Shown: positions 26,004 through 36,004, counted from the stretch's first letter. The stretch: 38,190 nucleotides of DNA from Hoylesella buccalis ATCC 35310 (GCF_000177075.1 NZ_ADEG01000022.1:1-38190); one strand, 5' to 3'. Notes: generated from the sequence alone by a model not told the origin. Program-made: numbers and translations.

Positions 26004-26663
26004 TTACAGCTTTTCGCCGTAGCAAAGGTCACCAGCATCCCCGAATCCCGGTACGATGTATTGGTGCTCGTTCAGTCCCGGATCGATGGCAGCGCACCAG
26101 ATAGTGGTTTTCTCCTCGGGGAAAGTCTTCTGGATGTGTTCGATACCTTCCGGACTGGCGATGACGCATGCTACGTGAATACGCTTGGGTGTGCCCTTGG
26201 TGAGGAAAGCCTTGTAGCCCAATTCCATAGAGGCACCGGTGGCCAACATGGGGTCGGCGATAATCAACGTCTTACCGTCGATGCTTGGTGTAGCCAAGTA
26301 TTCTACATGAACGCCAATGTTGTGGTGTTCCTCGTCGGTGTATTCGCGGTAGGCAGAAACAAAGGCGTTGCCCGCATGGTCGAAGATATTGAGGAATCCG
26401 TTGTGAAAGGGAAGACCGGCGCGGAAGATGGTTGCCAAGACAATCTTGTCGGCAGGTACGTTGACTTGTGAAATACCCAATGGGGTAGTAACATCCTTGG
26501 TTTCGTAATCCAATTGCTTGGAAATCTCGTAAGCCTCCAGTTCACCAATTCTCTGGATGTTGTTACGAAACAGCAAGCGGTTCTTTTGGTAGTCTACATC
26601 TCTCGTCTCAGCCAAATATTGATTGATGATAGAGTTAGACTCACTTAGGTTGATAATTTTCAT
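26004..26663 (-). CDS. upp: Uracil phosphoribosyltransferase
   Basis: 219 residues. It salvages uracil to UMP with PRPP. The PRPP-binding motif is IIADPMLATGAS at 134-145, and the uracil-binding region near the C-terminus reads VPGFGDAGDLCYG. A KTLIIADP strand precedes the loop and RAGLPFHNGFL is the family's first conserved loop (81-91). Length is normal. Single gene with a full-consensus promoter; downstream lies the second dispersed element. Confidence 0.95.
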   Translation of the reverse strand: MKIINLSESNSIINQYLAETRDVDYQKNRLLFRNNIQRIGELEAYEISKQLDYETKDVTTPLGISQVNVPADKIVLATIFRAGLPFHNGFLNIFDHAGNAFVSAYREYTDEEHHNIGVHVEYLATPSIDGKTLIIADPMLATGASMELGYKAFLTKGTPKRIHVACVIASPEGIEHIQKTFPEEKTTIWCAAIDPGLNEHQYIVPGFGDAGDLCYGEKL

Positions 26664-26692
26664 TGCGTAGCGTATGTTATGTTTTCACCGTG

Positions 26693-26725
26693 CAAAAATA
26701 GGCATTTTCCGTTTATTTTTGCAAA
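26693..26725 (-). promoter_or_regulatory. Promoter of upp
   Basis: Minus strand TTTG (26725-26722), 21-nt spacer, TATTTTTG (26700-26693), 30 nt before the upp ATG. Confidence 0.65.
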
Positions 26726-26815
26726 GTGAAAATTGCAAATGTCAGTGCCATGCGTTCTTTTTTCATTTCTTTAACCTAATGAGTACAGCCTATATACATT
26801 TTTTACAAGCTAAAA

Positions 26816-26846
26816 TTTGTCAACCTATTTATTTTAGTTAATTTTG
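26816..26846 (+). promoter_or_regulatory. Promoter of pckA
   Basis: TTTG at 26816-26819, 19 nt, TAATTTTG at 26839-26846, giving a leader of about 55 nt before the ATG at 26909. Confidence 0.65.
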
Positions 26847-26908
26847 TAGTCGTCAAAGAAATGACGTAAAACAGAATAATTATTCACACTTAAATACATT
26901 TAAATATA

Positions 26909-28522
26909 ATGGCAAAGTTTGATAAATCGGTACTGGAAAAGTACGGAATTACAGGTACAACAGAAGTTGTTTACAATCCTTCTTACGAAGTGTTGTTTGA
27001 AGAAGAGACCAAAGAAGGTCTGGAAGGCTTTGAGAAAGGCCAAGAAACCGAACTGGGTGCAGTTTGTGTTCAAACAGGTATTTACACCGGTCGTTCACCT
27101 AAGGATAAGTTTATCGTTGATGATGCAAACTCTCACGACACTGTTTGGTGGACCTCAGATGAATATAAGAACGACAACCACAAGATGACAGAAGACGCTT
27201 GGAAGGTTGTTAATGAGTTGGCAAAGAAAGAACTTTCTAACAAGCGTTTGTTCGTAGTTGACGGTTTCTGCGGTGCCAACAAAGACACTCGCATGAAGAT
27301 TCGCTTCATCGTTGAGGTGGCATGGCAGGCTCACTTTGTGACCAACATGTTCATCCGTCCTATCAACCAGGAAGAACTCGACCAGGAGCCCGACTTCATT
27401 GTTTACAATGCTTCTAAGGCTAAGGTAGAGAACTACAAGGAACTGGGCTTGAACTCTGAAACTTGCGTTGCTTTCAACGTAACGACCAAAGAGCAGGTTA
27501 TCTTGAACACTTGGTACGGTGGTGAAATGAAGAAGGGTATGTTCTCTATGATGAACTACTACTTGCCACTGAAGGGTATTGCTTCGATGCACTGCTCTGC
27601 CAACACTGACATGAACGGTGAGAACACCGCTATCTTCTTCGGATTGTCTGGAACAGGTAAGACAACCTTGTCTACCGACCCCAAACGTTTGTTGATTGGT
27701 GACGACGAGCACGGATGGGACGATAAAGGTATCTTCAACTTCGAAGGTGGTTGCTATGCTAAGGTAATCAACCTTGACAAAGAATCAGAGCCTGATATCT
27801 ACAATGCCATCAAGCGCGACGCTCTGTTGGAGAACGTGATTGTAGACGAGAATGGTAAGATTGACTTTACAGACAAGAGCCGCACAGAGAATACGCGTGT
27901 ATCTTATCCTATCTACCACATTAAGAACATCGTGAAGCCTATCTCTGCTGGTCCAGCTGCTAAGCAAGTGATCTTCTTGAGTGCTGACGCTTTCGGTGTA
28001 TTGCCTCCAGTATCTATCTTGAACGAGGAGCAAACTAAGTATTATTTCCTCTCTGGCTTCACCGCTAAATTGGCAGGTACAGAGCGTGGTATTACAGAGC
28101 CTACTCCTACTTTCTCAGCTTGTTTCGGTCAGGCATTCCTTGAATTGCACCCAACAAAATATGCTGAAGAGTTGGTGAAGAAGATGAAGAAGAATGGCGC
28201 GAAAGCTTACTTGGTGAACACTGGCTGGAACGGTACGGGCAAACGTATCTCTATCCGTGACACGCGTGGTATCATCGATGCTATCTTGAACCACTCTATC
28301 GACGAGGCTCCTACTAAGACTATTCCTTACTTCAACTTCGTAGTTCCTACCAAGTTGGAAGGTGTTGCTACAGAGATTCTCGATCCTCGTGACACTTACA
28401 AAGACGCATCACAGTGGGATGAGAAAGCAAAAGACTTGGCTGCTCGCTTCCAGAAGAACTTCGTGAAGTACACAACTAACGAAGCTGGTAAGGCACTTGT
28501 AGCTGCTGGTCCTCAGCTCTAA
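26909..28522 (+). CDS. pckA: Phosphoenolpyruvate carboxykinase (ATP)
   Basis: 537 residues, the ATP-dependent type. In succinate-producing anaerobes of this phylum it usually runs towards oxaloacetate, fixing CO2 and making [11 protein letters not shown] (61-68) binds substrate, the kinase-1a loop [11 protein letters not shown] is at 245-255, and the metal-binding [12 protein letters not shown] follows at 261-272. [14 protein letters not shown] and [13 protein letters not shown] are also diagnostic. Codon use is strongly biased (GGT, GCT, CGT, AAC, TTC) compared with neighbours, as expected for a very highly expressed gene. Own promoter and a perfect terminator: a single-gene transcript. Confidence 0.98.
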   Translation: MAKFDKSVLEKYGITGTTEVVYNPSYEVLFEEETKEGLEGFEKGQETELGAVCVQTGIYTGRSPKDKFIVDDANSHDTVWWTSDEYKNDNHKMTEDAWKVVNELAKKELSNKRLFVVDGFCGANKDTRMKIRFIVEVAWQAHFVTNMFIRPINQEELDQEPDFIVYNASKAKVENYKELGLNSETCVAFNVTTKEQVILNTWYGGEMKKGMFSMMNYYLPLKGIASMHCSANTDMNGENTAIFFGLSGTGKTTLSTDPKRLLIGDDEHGWDDKGIFNFEGGCYAKVINLDKESEPDIYNAIKRDALLENVIVDENGKIDFTDKSRTENTRVSYPIYHIKNIVKPISAGPAAKQVIFLSADAFGVLPPVSILNEEQTKYYFLSGFTAKLAGTERGITEPTPTFSACFGQAFLELHPTKYAEELVKKMKKNGAKAYLVNTGWNGTGKRISIRDTRGIIDAILNHSIDEAPTKTIPYFNFVVPTKLEGVATEILDPRDTYKDASQWDEKAKDLAARFQKNFVKYTTNEAGKALVAAGPQL

Positions 28523-28551
28523 ATCTGATTAAGACACGATTCATATAGACT

Positions 28552-28591
28552 GGGGCTTATTCATTGACGGATGATGAATAAGCCCCTTTTT
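28552..28591 (+). terminator. Rho-independent terminator of pckA
   Basis: Perfect 13-bp stem GGGGCTTATTCAT / ATGAATAAGCCCC (28552-28564, 28574-28586) and a T run. The next -7 box (TACCTTTG) begins in the final T of this run. Confidence 0.88.
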
Positions 28592-28598
28592 ACCTTTG
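28591..28598 (+). promoter_or_regulatory. -7 box of the monooxygenase-like gene, abutting the pckA terminator
   Basis: TACCTTTG matches TAnnTTTG, 58 nt before the ATG at 28656. Any -33 element would lie within the terminator stem; no TTTG is seen there. Confidence 0.45.
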
Positions 28599-28655
28599 TG
28601 TACATAACCTTTTAAAAAAATCATATTTATAACCATTTAAAACCAAAATTCAATC

Positions 28656-28931
28656 ATGATCAGACTAAACGCATTCTTGAAAGTAAATGAGAAGGATCGT
28701 CAACGAGTACTATCACTTGCAAACCAACTCGTAGACAAGTCGCGTCAAGACGAGGGTTGTATCAGTTACGACTTCTTTGAAAGCACAACCATTCCTGGCG
28801 TATTTATGTTTTGTGAAACATGGAAAGACCAAGAATCTCTGGACAAACATGCCAATGCTCCACATTTCTTGCATCTGGTACCAGAGATAGAGACTTTTGG
28901 CAAGATGAAGTTGGAAAAATTCATGTTCTAA
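28656..28931 (+). CDS. Small ABM-domain protein, putative quinol monooxygenase
   Basis: 91 residues, one antibiotic-biosynthesis-monooxygenase (ABM) ferredoxin-like domain. Signs are a central EGCISYDFFESTTIPGVFMFCETWKDQE strand-turn-strand block (about 35-62), DKHANAPHF typical of the helix after it, and a final hydrophobic strand. YgiN-type relatives act on quinols; others are heme-degrading or have no known activity. Function is assigned by fold only. Transcribed alone, bounded by terminators on both sides. Confidence 0.8.
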   Translation: MIRLNAFLKVNEKDRQRVLSLANQLVDKSRQDEGCISYDFFESTTIPGVFMFCETWKDQESLDKHANAPHFLHLVPEIETFGKMKLEKFMF

Positions 28932-28996
28932 AGCTTATTCATAGAACCACACCATCTATTATTAATAGGTAAGAAGCTTATTATTCATCGATAAGA

Positions 28997-29041
28997 AGCG
29001 ACACAAGTCCTAAGAATCGTGGGAGTTGTGTCGCTCTTTTT
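28997..29041 (+). terminator. Terminator after the monooxygenase-like gene
   Basis: 10-bp stem AGCGACACAA / TTGTGTCGCT (28997-29006, 29026-29035) followed by CTTTTTAT. Confidence 0.8.
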
Positions 29042-29126
29042 ATCCCTTGTGATTTGAATTACTTACCCCCATTGGATGAAAAGTTAACAATTGGTGTCAC
29101 TATGCACAAGTTTCATTTCTTTATTG

Positions 29127-29134
29127 TACCTTTG
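29127..29134 (+). promoter_or_regulatory. -7 box of the glutamine synthetase promoter
   Basis: TACCTTTG matches TAnnTTTG, 61 nt before the ATG at 29195. No TTTG at the normal -33 position, which may point to activator dependence. Confidence 0.45.
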
Positions 29135-29194
29135 TAAGGCCTTTCATTGGGGTGATATTCGGCCAATAAAAGCAAAATATAAGTAAGATAGACA

Positions 29195-31384
29195 ATGGAA
29201 AATTTCAGATTTCAAGCAGTTACTGAGGCTTCAAAGAAAGCCCCATTGGCTGTGAAGGCTCCTAAGGAACGGCCTTCAGAGTACTTTGGTAAATACGTCT
29301 TTAACCGTGCAAAAATGCAGAAATACTTGCCGGAAGACGTGTTCCAGCAACTCACTGATGTGATTGACAATGGTGCCCATTTCAATCGTTCCATTGCAGA
29401 TGCCGTGGCAACGGGTATGAAACACTGGGCACAAGAAAACGGAGTGACGCATTACACGCACTGGTTTCAACCTTTGACGGAAGGAACTGCAGAGAAACAT
29501 GACGCCTTTGTGGAGTTTGACGGTAAGGGTGGCATGATTGAAGAGTTTAGTGGAAAGTTATTAGTTCAGCAAGAAGCCGACTCATCTTCGTTTCCCAACG
29601 GAGGCATTCGCAACACTTTTGAGGCGCGAGGTTATTCGGCTTGGGATCCAACGTCACCAGTTTTCATCATTGATGATACGCTTTGTATTCCCACTATCTT
29701 TATATCGTATACGGGTGAGGCTCTCGATTACAAGGCTCCTCTGTTGCGTTCGCTCCATGCAGTGGATGTGGCAGCAACGCAAGTTTGTCGTTATTTCGAT
29801 CCCAACGTGAAGAAAGTGCGGGCCAATCTGGGCTGGGAGCAGGAATATTTCCTGGTAGACGAGGATTTATACCATGCGCGTCCCGACCTAATGTTGACGG
29901 GTCGTACGCTCATGGGACATGATTCTGCCAAGAATCAGCAAATGGATGACCATTATTTGGGTACCATTCCAGATCGTGTGCAGGCGTTCATGAAAGACTT
30001 GGAGATACAGGCTCTCGAGCTTGGCATACCGTGTAAGACCCGGCATAACGAGGTGGCACCCAACCAATTTGAGCTAGCTCCCATCTTCGAGGAGTGTAAC
30101 TTGGCCATTGACCACAACATGTTGCTCATGTCACTGATGAAACGTGTGGCACGCAGACATGGTTTTCGTGTGCTGTTACACGAGAAACCTTTTGCCGGAG
30201 TGAACGGCAGTGGCAAGCACAACAACTGGAGCTTGTGCACCGATACGGGCGTGTTGCTTCATGCACCTGGCAAGACAGCCGAGGACAACCTGCGCTTCGT
30301 GGTGTTCTTGGTGGAAACGTTGATGAGTGTATACAAACATAACGGACTGCTCAAGGCATCTATTATGAGTGCCACCAACGCACATCGATTGGGCGCAAAC
30401 GAGGCACCACCCGCCATCATTTCATCGTTCTTGGGTACGCAACTCACCGAGTTGTTGAACCATATTGAGGTGGCTGACAAAGAAGATTTGTTCACCTTGC
30501 ACGGTAAACAGGGGATGATGTTGGACATTCCAGAGATTCCTGAGCTGTTCATAGACAATACAGACCGCAACAGAACCAGTCCGTTTGCCTTCACAGGTAA
30601 TCGCTTTGAGTTCCGCGCCGTAGGTTCAGAAGCCAACTGTGCCTGCTCTATGCTGGTGCTCAATGCAGCTATGGCGGAGGCTTTGACCAACTTCAAGGAG
30701 CGCGTGGATGCGCTGATTGAGCAGGGTGAAGACCAAACATCAGCTATCATTGACGTTCTTCGTGAGGACATCAAGACCTGTAAGCCCATCCATTTTGATG
30801 GCAACGGGTACAGTGAAGAATGGGTAGAAGAAGCCAAGCGACGTGGTCTGGACTGTGAAAACAGTTGTCCTGTCATTTTTGACCGTTATCTTGACGAAGA
30901 CAGCATCAAGATGTTTGAGAGCACAGGGGTGATGACACGAAGCGAGTTGGTGGCGCGCAATGAGGTGAAATGGGAAATGTACACCAAGAAAATACAGATT
31001 GAGGCACGCGTTATGGGTGACCTCACGATGAACCATATCATTCCGGTTGCGACCTTTTATCAAAGTCAATTAGCCAACAACGTGGCGCGTATGTTTGAGA
31101 TTTTTAACCGTGACGAAGCGGAAAAGCTGACCTGTCGCAACAAAAAGATTATTCTGGAGATTGCTGAACGCACAAAGATCATCGAGACAGGAGTGGAAGA
31201 ATTGATTAATGCCCGCAAGGTTGCCAACAAGATAGAGAACGAGAGAGAGAAGGCCATCGCCTACCATGATAACGTTGAACCAATGATAGAAACCATACGC
31301 TATCATATAGATAAACTCGAACTGATAGTCAGTGATGAGCTTTGGACGTTGCCCAAATACCGCGAACTGATGTTCATCAGATAA
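29195..31384 (+). CDS. glnN: Glutamine synthetase type III
   Basis: 729 residues, the GSIII size and not the roughly 470-residue GSI. It makes glutamine from glutamate and ammonia with ATP. Family features are SSFPNGGIRNTFEARGYSAWDPTSP near 130-155, GWEQEYFLVD (the catalytic Glu strand), HNEVAPNQFELAP with the adjacent ammonia/glutamate pocket, KPFAGVNGSGKHNNWS and NRTSPFAFTGNRFEFRAVGS. The C-terminal about 200 residues are the long helical extension typical of GSIII. GSIII is the main ammonium-assimilating enzyme in many Bacteroides and Prevotella. Single gene with a bidirectional terminator behind it. Confidence 0.97.
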   Translation: MENFRFQAVTEASKKAPLAVKAPKERPSEYFGKYVFNRAKMQKYLPEDVFQQLTDVIDNGAHFNRSIADAVATGMKHWAQENGVTHYTHWFQPLTEGTAEKHDAFVEFDGKGGMIEEFSGKLLVQQEADSSSFPNGGIRNTFEARGYSAWDPTSPVFIIDDTLCIPTIFISYTGEALDYKAPLLRSLHAVDVAATQVCRYFDPNVKKVRANLGWEQEYFLVDEDLYHARPDLMLTGRTLMGHDSAKNQQMDDHYLGTIPDRVQAFMKDLEIQALELGIPCKTRHNEVAPNQFELAPIFEECNLAIDHNMLLMSLMKRVARRHGFRVLLHEKPFAGVNGSGKHNNWSLCTDTGVLLHAPGKTAEDNLRFVVFLVETLMSVYKHNGLLKASIMSATNAHRLGANEAPPAIISSFLGTQLTELLNHIEVADKEDLFTLHGKQGMMLDIPEIPELFIDNTDRNRTSPFAFTGNRFEFRAVGSEANCACSMLVLNAAMAEALTNFKERVDALIEQGEDQTSAIIDVLREDIKTCKPIHFDGNGYSEEWVEEAKRRGLDCENSCPVIFDRYLDEDSIKMFESTGVMTRSELVARNEVKWEMYTKKIQIEARVMGDLTMNHIIPVATFYQSQLANNVARMFEIFNRDEAEKLTCRNKKIILEIAERTKIIETGVEELINARKVANKIENEREKAIAYHDNVEPMIETIRYHIDKLELIVSDELWTLPKYRELMFIR

Positions 31385-31451
31385 GCAAGTATGTCGGCAT
31401 GTGAACCCAGGCCAAACTTATTGATGTGGAATCGTAGTTTGCTTCAGAACG

Positions 31452-31490
31452 AAAACAGGCTGACTTGATGTGCAAGGCAGCCTGTTTTTG
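31452..31490. terminator. Bidirectional terminator between convergent genes
   Basis: AAAACAGGCT (31452-31461) and AGCCTGTTTT (31479-31488) form a 10-bp stem with A run before and T run after, so it can work for glnN on plus and for the DUF3108 gene on minus. Confidence 0.75.
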
Positions 31491-31515
31491 TTGTTTAGAG
31501 GATAGCACCTCTTGT

Positions 31516-32334
31516 TTATCTTACTTGTGAAGCCATGTTATTTCGCACGCCTCTCATTCCCACCAAGAATGCTTTGGCCGATCCAAACTTAAGAAACATG
31601 TCCAAACGTATAGGCACATGATTGGTGTCATCGCTCACATAGAAGTCGACAACTCGTTTGAATTTGCCATCATCCCTTTCCATGTACGACAGATGCAGAC
31701 ATCTATATTTCCTCCCATTGTCGGCCTTAACGGTGGTTTTCCCTCGGTATTTCAGTAGGGCGGGCCTTGACTTATTCCCGTCTATCATCGTGAAACGATA
31801 GGCATGTCCTTTCTTCCATTTGGATGGATCGAACGATCTGGCCCGCATGAAGATGTTCAACATATCGTAAACACAGTCTCTCATGTCAGACTGTTTCCAC
31901 TCGTGAACACCTTTACTGGATATCTGATGTTGCTTGACATGAACGCGTCCGTTGGGATAGGAATAGAATACTTCGTCGACATAGTATCGACCTCCCTCAT
32001 TGGCAGCCTTGCGATAGTATTGCGGAGCGAGTTTTAATGAGGTGTATGCCTGTAGGGTATCACGCAGAACAAACAGGTTGTCGGCCTTGCTGTTGCTGCG
32101 TGTAATGAGCGAACCACGGTAGGCTGGCTGGTTGTTGTACCTCGTCTGTACCACCGACATGGTGGCTGAACCTACCTTGACCCATACAAATTTCCAATTG
32201 AAATATAGGTTGTATGACAAGTACTCGCCCGATTTGAAGGCGGTATTCGTCATGTTACACTGTGCATGGGATGCGGTAAACACCCCTAAAAGAAGCGAAA
32301 GAATTGCTATGTTTCTAAATATTTTCATTTTCAT
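31516..32334 (-). CDS. DUF3108 domain protein, exported
   Basis: 272 residues from the ATG at 32334 (Met-Lys-Met-Lys-Ile-Phe), which begins a clean signal peptide (to about ASHA); an in-frame ATG at 32403 would add 23 residues before the signal peptide and is rejected. The mature part starts with GEYLSYNLYFNWKFVWVKVGSATMSV, the opening strand pattern of DUF3108, a beta-rich barrel-like periplasmic family of unknown function. The C-terminal half has DDTNHVPIRLDMFLKFGSAKA, also typical. It ends a GH3, Ig-like lipoprotein, DUF3108 series on the minus strand. Confidence 0.85.
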   Translation of the reverse strand: MKMKIFRNIAILSLLLGVFTASHAQCNMTNTAFKSGEYLSYNLYFNWKFVWVKVGSATMSVVQTRYNNQPAYRGSLITRSNSKADNLFVLRDTLQAYTSLKLAPQYYRKAANEGGRYYVDEVFYSYPNGRVHVKQHQISSKGVHEWKQSDMRDCVYDMLNIFMRARSFDPSKWKKGHAYRFTMIDGNKSRPALLKYRGKTTVKADNGRKYRCLHLSYMERDDGKFKRVVDFYVSDDTNHVPIRLDMFLKFGSAKAFLVGMRGVRNNMASQVR

Positions 32335-32407
32335 GTTGTCGTTTTTATCTCCCAGAAACGCCTGCACATAGTAGATTAGCCAGCATTGTTTGGCTGGCAG
32401 CATAGGC

Positions 32408-34450
32408 TTATTTCATCATTCCGGGAATGTATTCTTTACCCAGGTCGAGTGCGCGTTTCGCATTTCTGCTTTGTATTTTGCGCTGTTTCTCGCCTTTCTG
32501 TTTAGTTATTTCTGTTGGTTTCTGTCTGTAAATGGGCGTACTCGTCAGATTCCATGTCTCGTTAAAGTCCCACTTGGCCCTGCAAGTTATCTTCTTGGGA
32601 TAATAATACACCTCTTCAGGCTGCACACCCTTGTCGTAATCGCCCGTGTCCCATTTGCCGTTGTTGTTAGCGTCTATAAACAGGCGCACATAGTATTCGC
32701 GCGGTTCAACGTAGAAGAATTGAGCCATACCATTGGAGGTGCGAACCTGTTTAACGGGCTTGTCCGAATTGTCCAGCAACTGAACCACCAACGGTTTGCC
32801 ATCAGCTCCGGTAATGGTAAGCAAGATGGTGCTGAACTCATCGTTTGACTTTACCTTGAAACCTTGTTTGATTTTGTTCGATGCCTTGCCGTATATGTCA
32901 ACAAACGCAGCACTGTCCAGTTCAAGACTGTATTCGATATTGGGACGCCATTCGCCCCTCAACATGTAGTTTCTCGTGTTTTTGATGTAGGCATCATTGA
33001 ACGGTACGATGGATGTGTCGCGTTGTTGTTCTATTTCGAAGGGCGAAACATACCACAGCGTGTCTTGCTTTGAGTACAGATGTACTTTGGATGTGTCGAG
33101 CACGGCCAATGGTGTGGTGAAGTTGAACTCAACATTCTGATCGGGTGCGAGAGCCGAACTGACACTCAACTTGACCTCAAGAGCCTCTTTTGGCATGATA
33201 GAATCGTAAGGTTCCCCCCTCTTCTTCGCCCGTTCTTGTTTCTTGTTCCACTCTTCCAAGCGTTTCTGCGCTTGCTTGAGCCGTTTGGCATAAGGCTGTT
33301 TGGCCAGCATCATGAGGGTGTCTGTTTGTAGGTGTAGCTGACCAGTAGAATCGCTGGCTTGGTATTTGAGTTCAACCTCAAGCGAGTCTTGGTTGATAAG
33401 TGTGGTGTCACGCAGCCAATAAGTGAGGGTGTCCCCACGCGGATTCGACTCCATGATGAACGCGTCTTTGGCGTCAAAGTTGAGGCCTTTAATCTGCGGG
33501 ACCTCTTTGCTGCCATAGCTGAAAAACAGCGAAAAGTTGTTTGGCTCTTTACGTTCGGTCTTGATGAGGTATCGGTCAGATTGTATTTCTGTAAAGGCTC
33601 TGAGCGTGATGTCATCGGGCAGAAAGTGCGTGTACTTCACCTGATTGATGGCTTTGATGTGCAACGAGTCGGCCCAAATGGTGTCTTGCCGTACGTCTGG
33701 TTTAGAGGTTGTCGTGACAAGTTCGCGCGAGAAGGCCACCTTCTCACTCTTCTGGTTGAAGACATAGTCACCATCGGCATCTTGCAAGGCAAACACTCGG
33801 TAGCTTCCGTTGGCGATACCGCGGATGGTGAAGCGCCCTCTGCTGTCGGTTCGTGATACGCGCAGCATGGGTTGCTTGCGGAAGATGCTGTCACTCTGGT
33901 CGGCATACAGCCCCACGAGGATTCCCTTGATGGGCTCAAGGTTCTCGGCTTCAAGCACATATCCACTTACTTCCATTGTGTCTATCTTATCGCCTGTGGA
34001 GAAACTGTAAGTGTAATTGCCCAGTGGGTTGCCCTCATTGTTGTCAGAGATGGCATCACTGAAGTCGATGGTATAGGTGGCATTGGGCTTTAAGCTGTCT
34101 TTCAGTTCCACGAGAATTCGCTTTCCTTGCGATTTTATCTCAGGCGCTTCCAGTTGTGGAGGCGATACTACCACCTTCTCGGTGGCATTCTCCAGCTTGA
34201 TGAACTCATTGAAATTGATGTAAATTTTCTTGCTCGTCACCTGTGTGGTACCTTCTTTTGGCGAGGTACTGATGACCTTAGGCGGTGTTTCATCATACCA
34301 TCCGCCATCGGGTTGACCCATTCGAGCGCACGAAACTAATAAAAGAACCAGCATCAACAGGGCAGTCAACTGCATGCCGCGGACATTGTTCGTGGCATGA
34401 CGAGCCATGAGCGTGTACCTTTTGAAGCGTTTCTGTTGATTGATATTCAT
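32408..34450 (-). CDS. Ig-like (Big_5/SbsA type) domain lipoprotein
   Basis: 680 residues from ATG 34450; Met15 or Met26 are alternative starts. A hydrophobic stretch ends with lipobox LLVSC (Cys41 by the longest start). Next comes an Ig-like domain of the Big_5 kind (about 57-155): ETPPKVISTSPKEG, IYINFNEFIKLEN and ATYTIDFSDAISDNNEGN. A carboxypeptidase-regulatory-like domain follows (DTMEVSGYVLEAENLEP, GRFTIRGIANGSYRV). The rest is beta-rich, with a Lys/Arg/Glu-rich helix near 400-430. The C-terminus ends in basic residues. Bacteroidetes often keep this gene near envelope-biogenesis genes; the function is unknown. The start is 21 nt after the GH3 gene stop. Confidence 0.83.
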   Translation of the reverse strand: MNINQQKRFKRYTLMARHATNNVRGMQLTALLMLVLLLVSCARMGQPDGGWYDETPPKVISTSPKEGTTQVTSKKIYINFNEFIKLENATEKVVVSPPQLEAPEIKSQGKRILVELKDSLKPNATYTIDFSDAISDNNEGNPLGNYTYSFSTGDKIDTMEVSGYVLEAENLEPIKGILVGLYADQSDSIFRKQPMLRVSRTDSRGRFTIRGIANGSYRVFALQDADGDYVFNQKSEKVAFSRELVTTTSKPDVRQDTIWADSLHIKAINQVKYTHFLPDDITLRAFTEIQSDRYLIKTERKEPNNFSLFFSYGSKEVPQIKGLNFDAKDAFIMESNPRGDTLTYWLRDTTLINQDSLEVELKYQASDSTGQLHLQTDTLMMLAKQPYAKRLKQAQKRLEEWNKKQERAKKRGEPYDSIMPKEALEVKLSVSSALAPDQNVEFNFTTPLAVLDTSKVHLYSKQDTLWYVSPFEIEQQRDTSIVPFNDAYIKNTRNYMLRGEWRPNIEYSLELDSAAFVDIYGKASNKIKQGFKVKSNDEFSTILLTITGADGKPLVVQLLDNSDKPVKQVRTSNGMAQFFYVEPREYYVRLFIDANNNGKWDTGDYDKGVQPEEVYYYPKKITCRAKWDFNETWNLTSTPIYRQKPTEITKQKGEKQRKIQSRNAKRALDLGKEYIPGMMK

Positions 34451-34471
34451 ATACTTGTGTTTGTTAGCGGG

Positions 34472-36004
34472 TTATGCCTGTTGGGTTTCCGCAGGCTCTT
34501 GGTTCAGCTCGAGCAGCTCTTCAATAACCTTACGACTGTTCGATAGTCGTGGAATCTTATGTTGTCCGCCCAGTTTACCCTTCATCTTCAGCCAGTCGTT
34601 GAATAAGTTTGGGCGTGCCACAACAATCTCCAAATGCTGTAACGTGATGTCATGAAAGCGTTTAGCCTCATAGTCACTGTTCAGTTCTTGCAGTCGTTTG
34701 TCCAGAATGTTGGCAAACTTTTTTAGGTCATTTGGTGCCTTGGCAAACTCAATGAGCCATTGATGACGACATTTGGCCTTACTGTCCATGTATACAGGTG
34801 CGGCCGTGTATTCCTTAATTTCGGCCACTGTCTGCTCGCAAGCGTAGGCCAATCCCTTCTCGGCATTGTCCATGATGAGCTCTTCACCATAGGCATTGAT
34901 GAAGTATTTGGTGCGGCCTGTGATGATGAACTTATAGGGTTGGCGCGATGTAAACTTCACCGTGTCGCCAATCATGTATCGCCATAGTCCGCATGAGGTT
35001 GAAATGAGCACCGCATAATTCTTGTCCAACTCCACGTCGGCCAGTGGCAATACCGTTGGATGCTCCGTTCCATACTCGTCCATGGGGATGAACTCGTAGA
35101 AAACGTCATAGTCGGTCATGAGCAACATCGACGCGTCACCGGGGTCGCTCTGTATGCCGAAGAATCCCTCACTGGCGTTGTAGGTCTCCATGTAGTGCAT
35201 GTTTGGCGACGTGATAAGCTGCTCATATTGTGGGCGATAGGGCGTGAAAGCGATGCCACCATGGAAGAATACTTCCAGGTTAGGCCACACTTCTTCGAGG
35301 TGTTTCTTGCCACTCAGTTCCATGACGCGCACCAACACCGACAGCATCCATGACGGAACGCCAGAGAGGTTGGTGACGTTTTGGTTCAATGTCTCGCGGG
35401 CTATGCGGTCACGCTTCACCTCAAAATCCTGCAACAGTGCGGTTGATTTCTTGGGAACGCGCACCAAGTTGACCAATGGGTTGATGTTTTCGATGAGAAT
35501 GGCGCTCAAATCACCCACCAAAGAGTTGTGCAGATTATAATTAGGAGAGTGGCTTCCGCCCAATATCAGACCCTTTCCGTCGAACATCCTACTGTCGGGA
35601 TTGTTGCGAAGGTAAAGCGCCACGGTGTCTTTTCCACCTTGGTAATGAATTCGGTTGAGCCCCTCGTTGGAAACAGGAATAAACTTACTCTTGTCGTTGG
35701 TTGTTCCCGATGACTTGGCATACCATTTCACTTGCCCCGGCCAAAGCACGTTTTCTTCGCCGTGGCGCATGCGGTCGATGTCACCTTTCAGTTCTTCGTA
35801 GGTGTTAACAGGTACGTTTTTGGCAAAATCTTCGTAGGTTTTGGTGCTGCCAAAGAGATGATTTCGGCCATATTCCGTGTCCTTCGCCCGTTCAAGAAGA
35901 TGCTGCAGCACCTGCTGTTGCGTTAAGTCAGCTTGTTTGGCGTGTCGCTCAATCTCCTTTTGTCGTGATGAAAAGAAGTGAGCCGCGATACGTGTTAACC
36001 CCAT
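34472..36004 (-). CDS. GH3 family acyl-adenylate enzyme-like protein
   Basis: 510 residues, full length for GH3. Plant GH3 proteins adenylate a carboxylate such as jasmonate or auxin and join it to an amino acid; bacterial members lack known substrates. ATP-binding motif I is KSSGTTNDKSKFIPVS (about 93-108). The second, YNASEGFFGIQSD (about 277-289), holds the conserved Glu, and GLWRYMIGDTVKF (about 335-347) holds the YxxGD-type motif with the metal-binding Asp. The C-terminal lid subdomain covers about 390-500. First gene of a three-gene minus-strand series. No tight -33/-7 promoter is seen; a 66-nt repeat array lies just upstream. Confidence 0.88.
   Translation of the reverse strand: MGLTRIAAHFFSSRQKEIERHAKQADLTQQQVLQHLLERAKDTEYGRNHLFGSTKTYEDFAKNVPVNTYEELKGDIDRMRHGEENVLWPGQVKWYAKSSGTTNDKSKFIPVSNEGLNRIHYQGGKDTVALYLRNNPDSRMFDGKGLILGGSHSPNYNLHNSLVGDLSAILIENINPLVNLVRVPKKSTALLQDFEVKRDRIARETLNQNVTNLSGVPSWMLSVLVRVMELSGKKHLEEVWPNLEVFFHGGIAFTPYRPQYEQLITSPNMHYMETYNASEGFFGIQSDPGDASMLLMTDYDVFYEFIPMDEYGTEHPTVLPLADVELDKNYAVLISTSCGLWRYMIGDTVKFTSRQPYKFIITGRTKYFINAYGEELIMDNAEKGLAYACEQTVAEIKEYTAAPVYMDSKAKCRHQWLIEFAKAPNDLKKFANILDKRLQELNSDYEAKRFHDITLQHLEIVVARPNLFNDWLKMKGKLGGQHKIPRLSNSRKVIEELLELNQEPAETQQA

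Noticed and set aside
34472..36004. Horizontally acquired plant-like GH3 gene
   Set aside because: GH3-family genes are common in Bacteroidetes, and codon use matches its neighbours; nothing indicates recent transfer.
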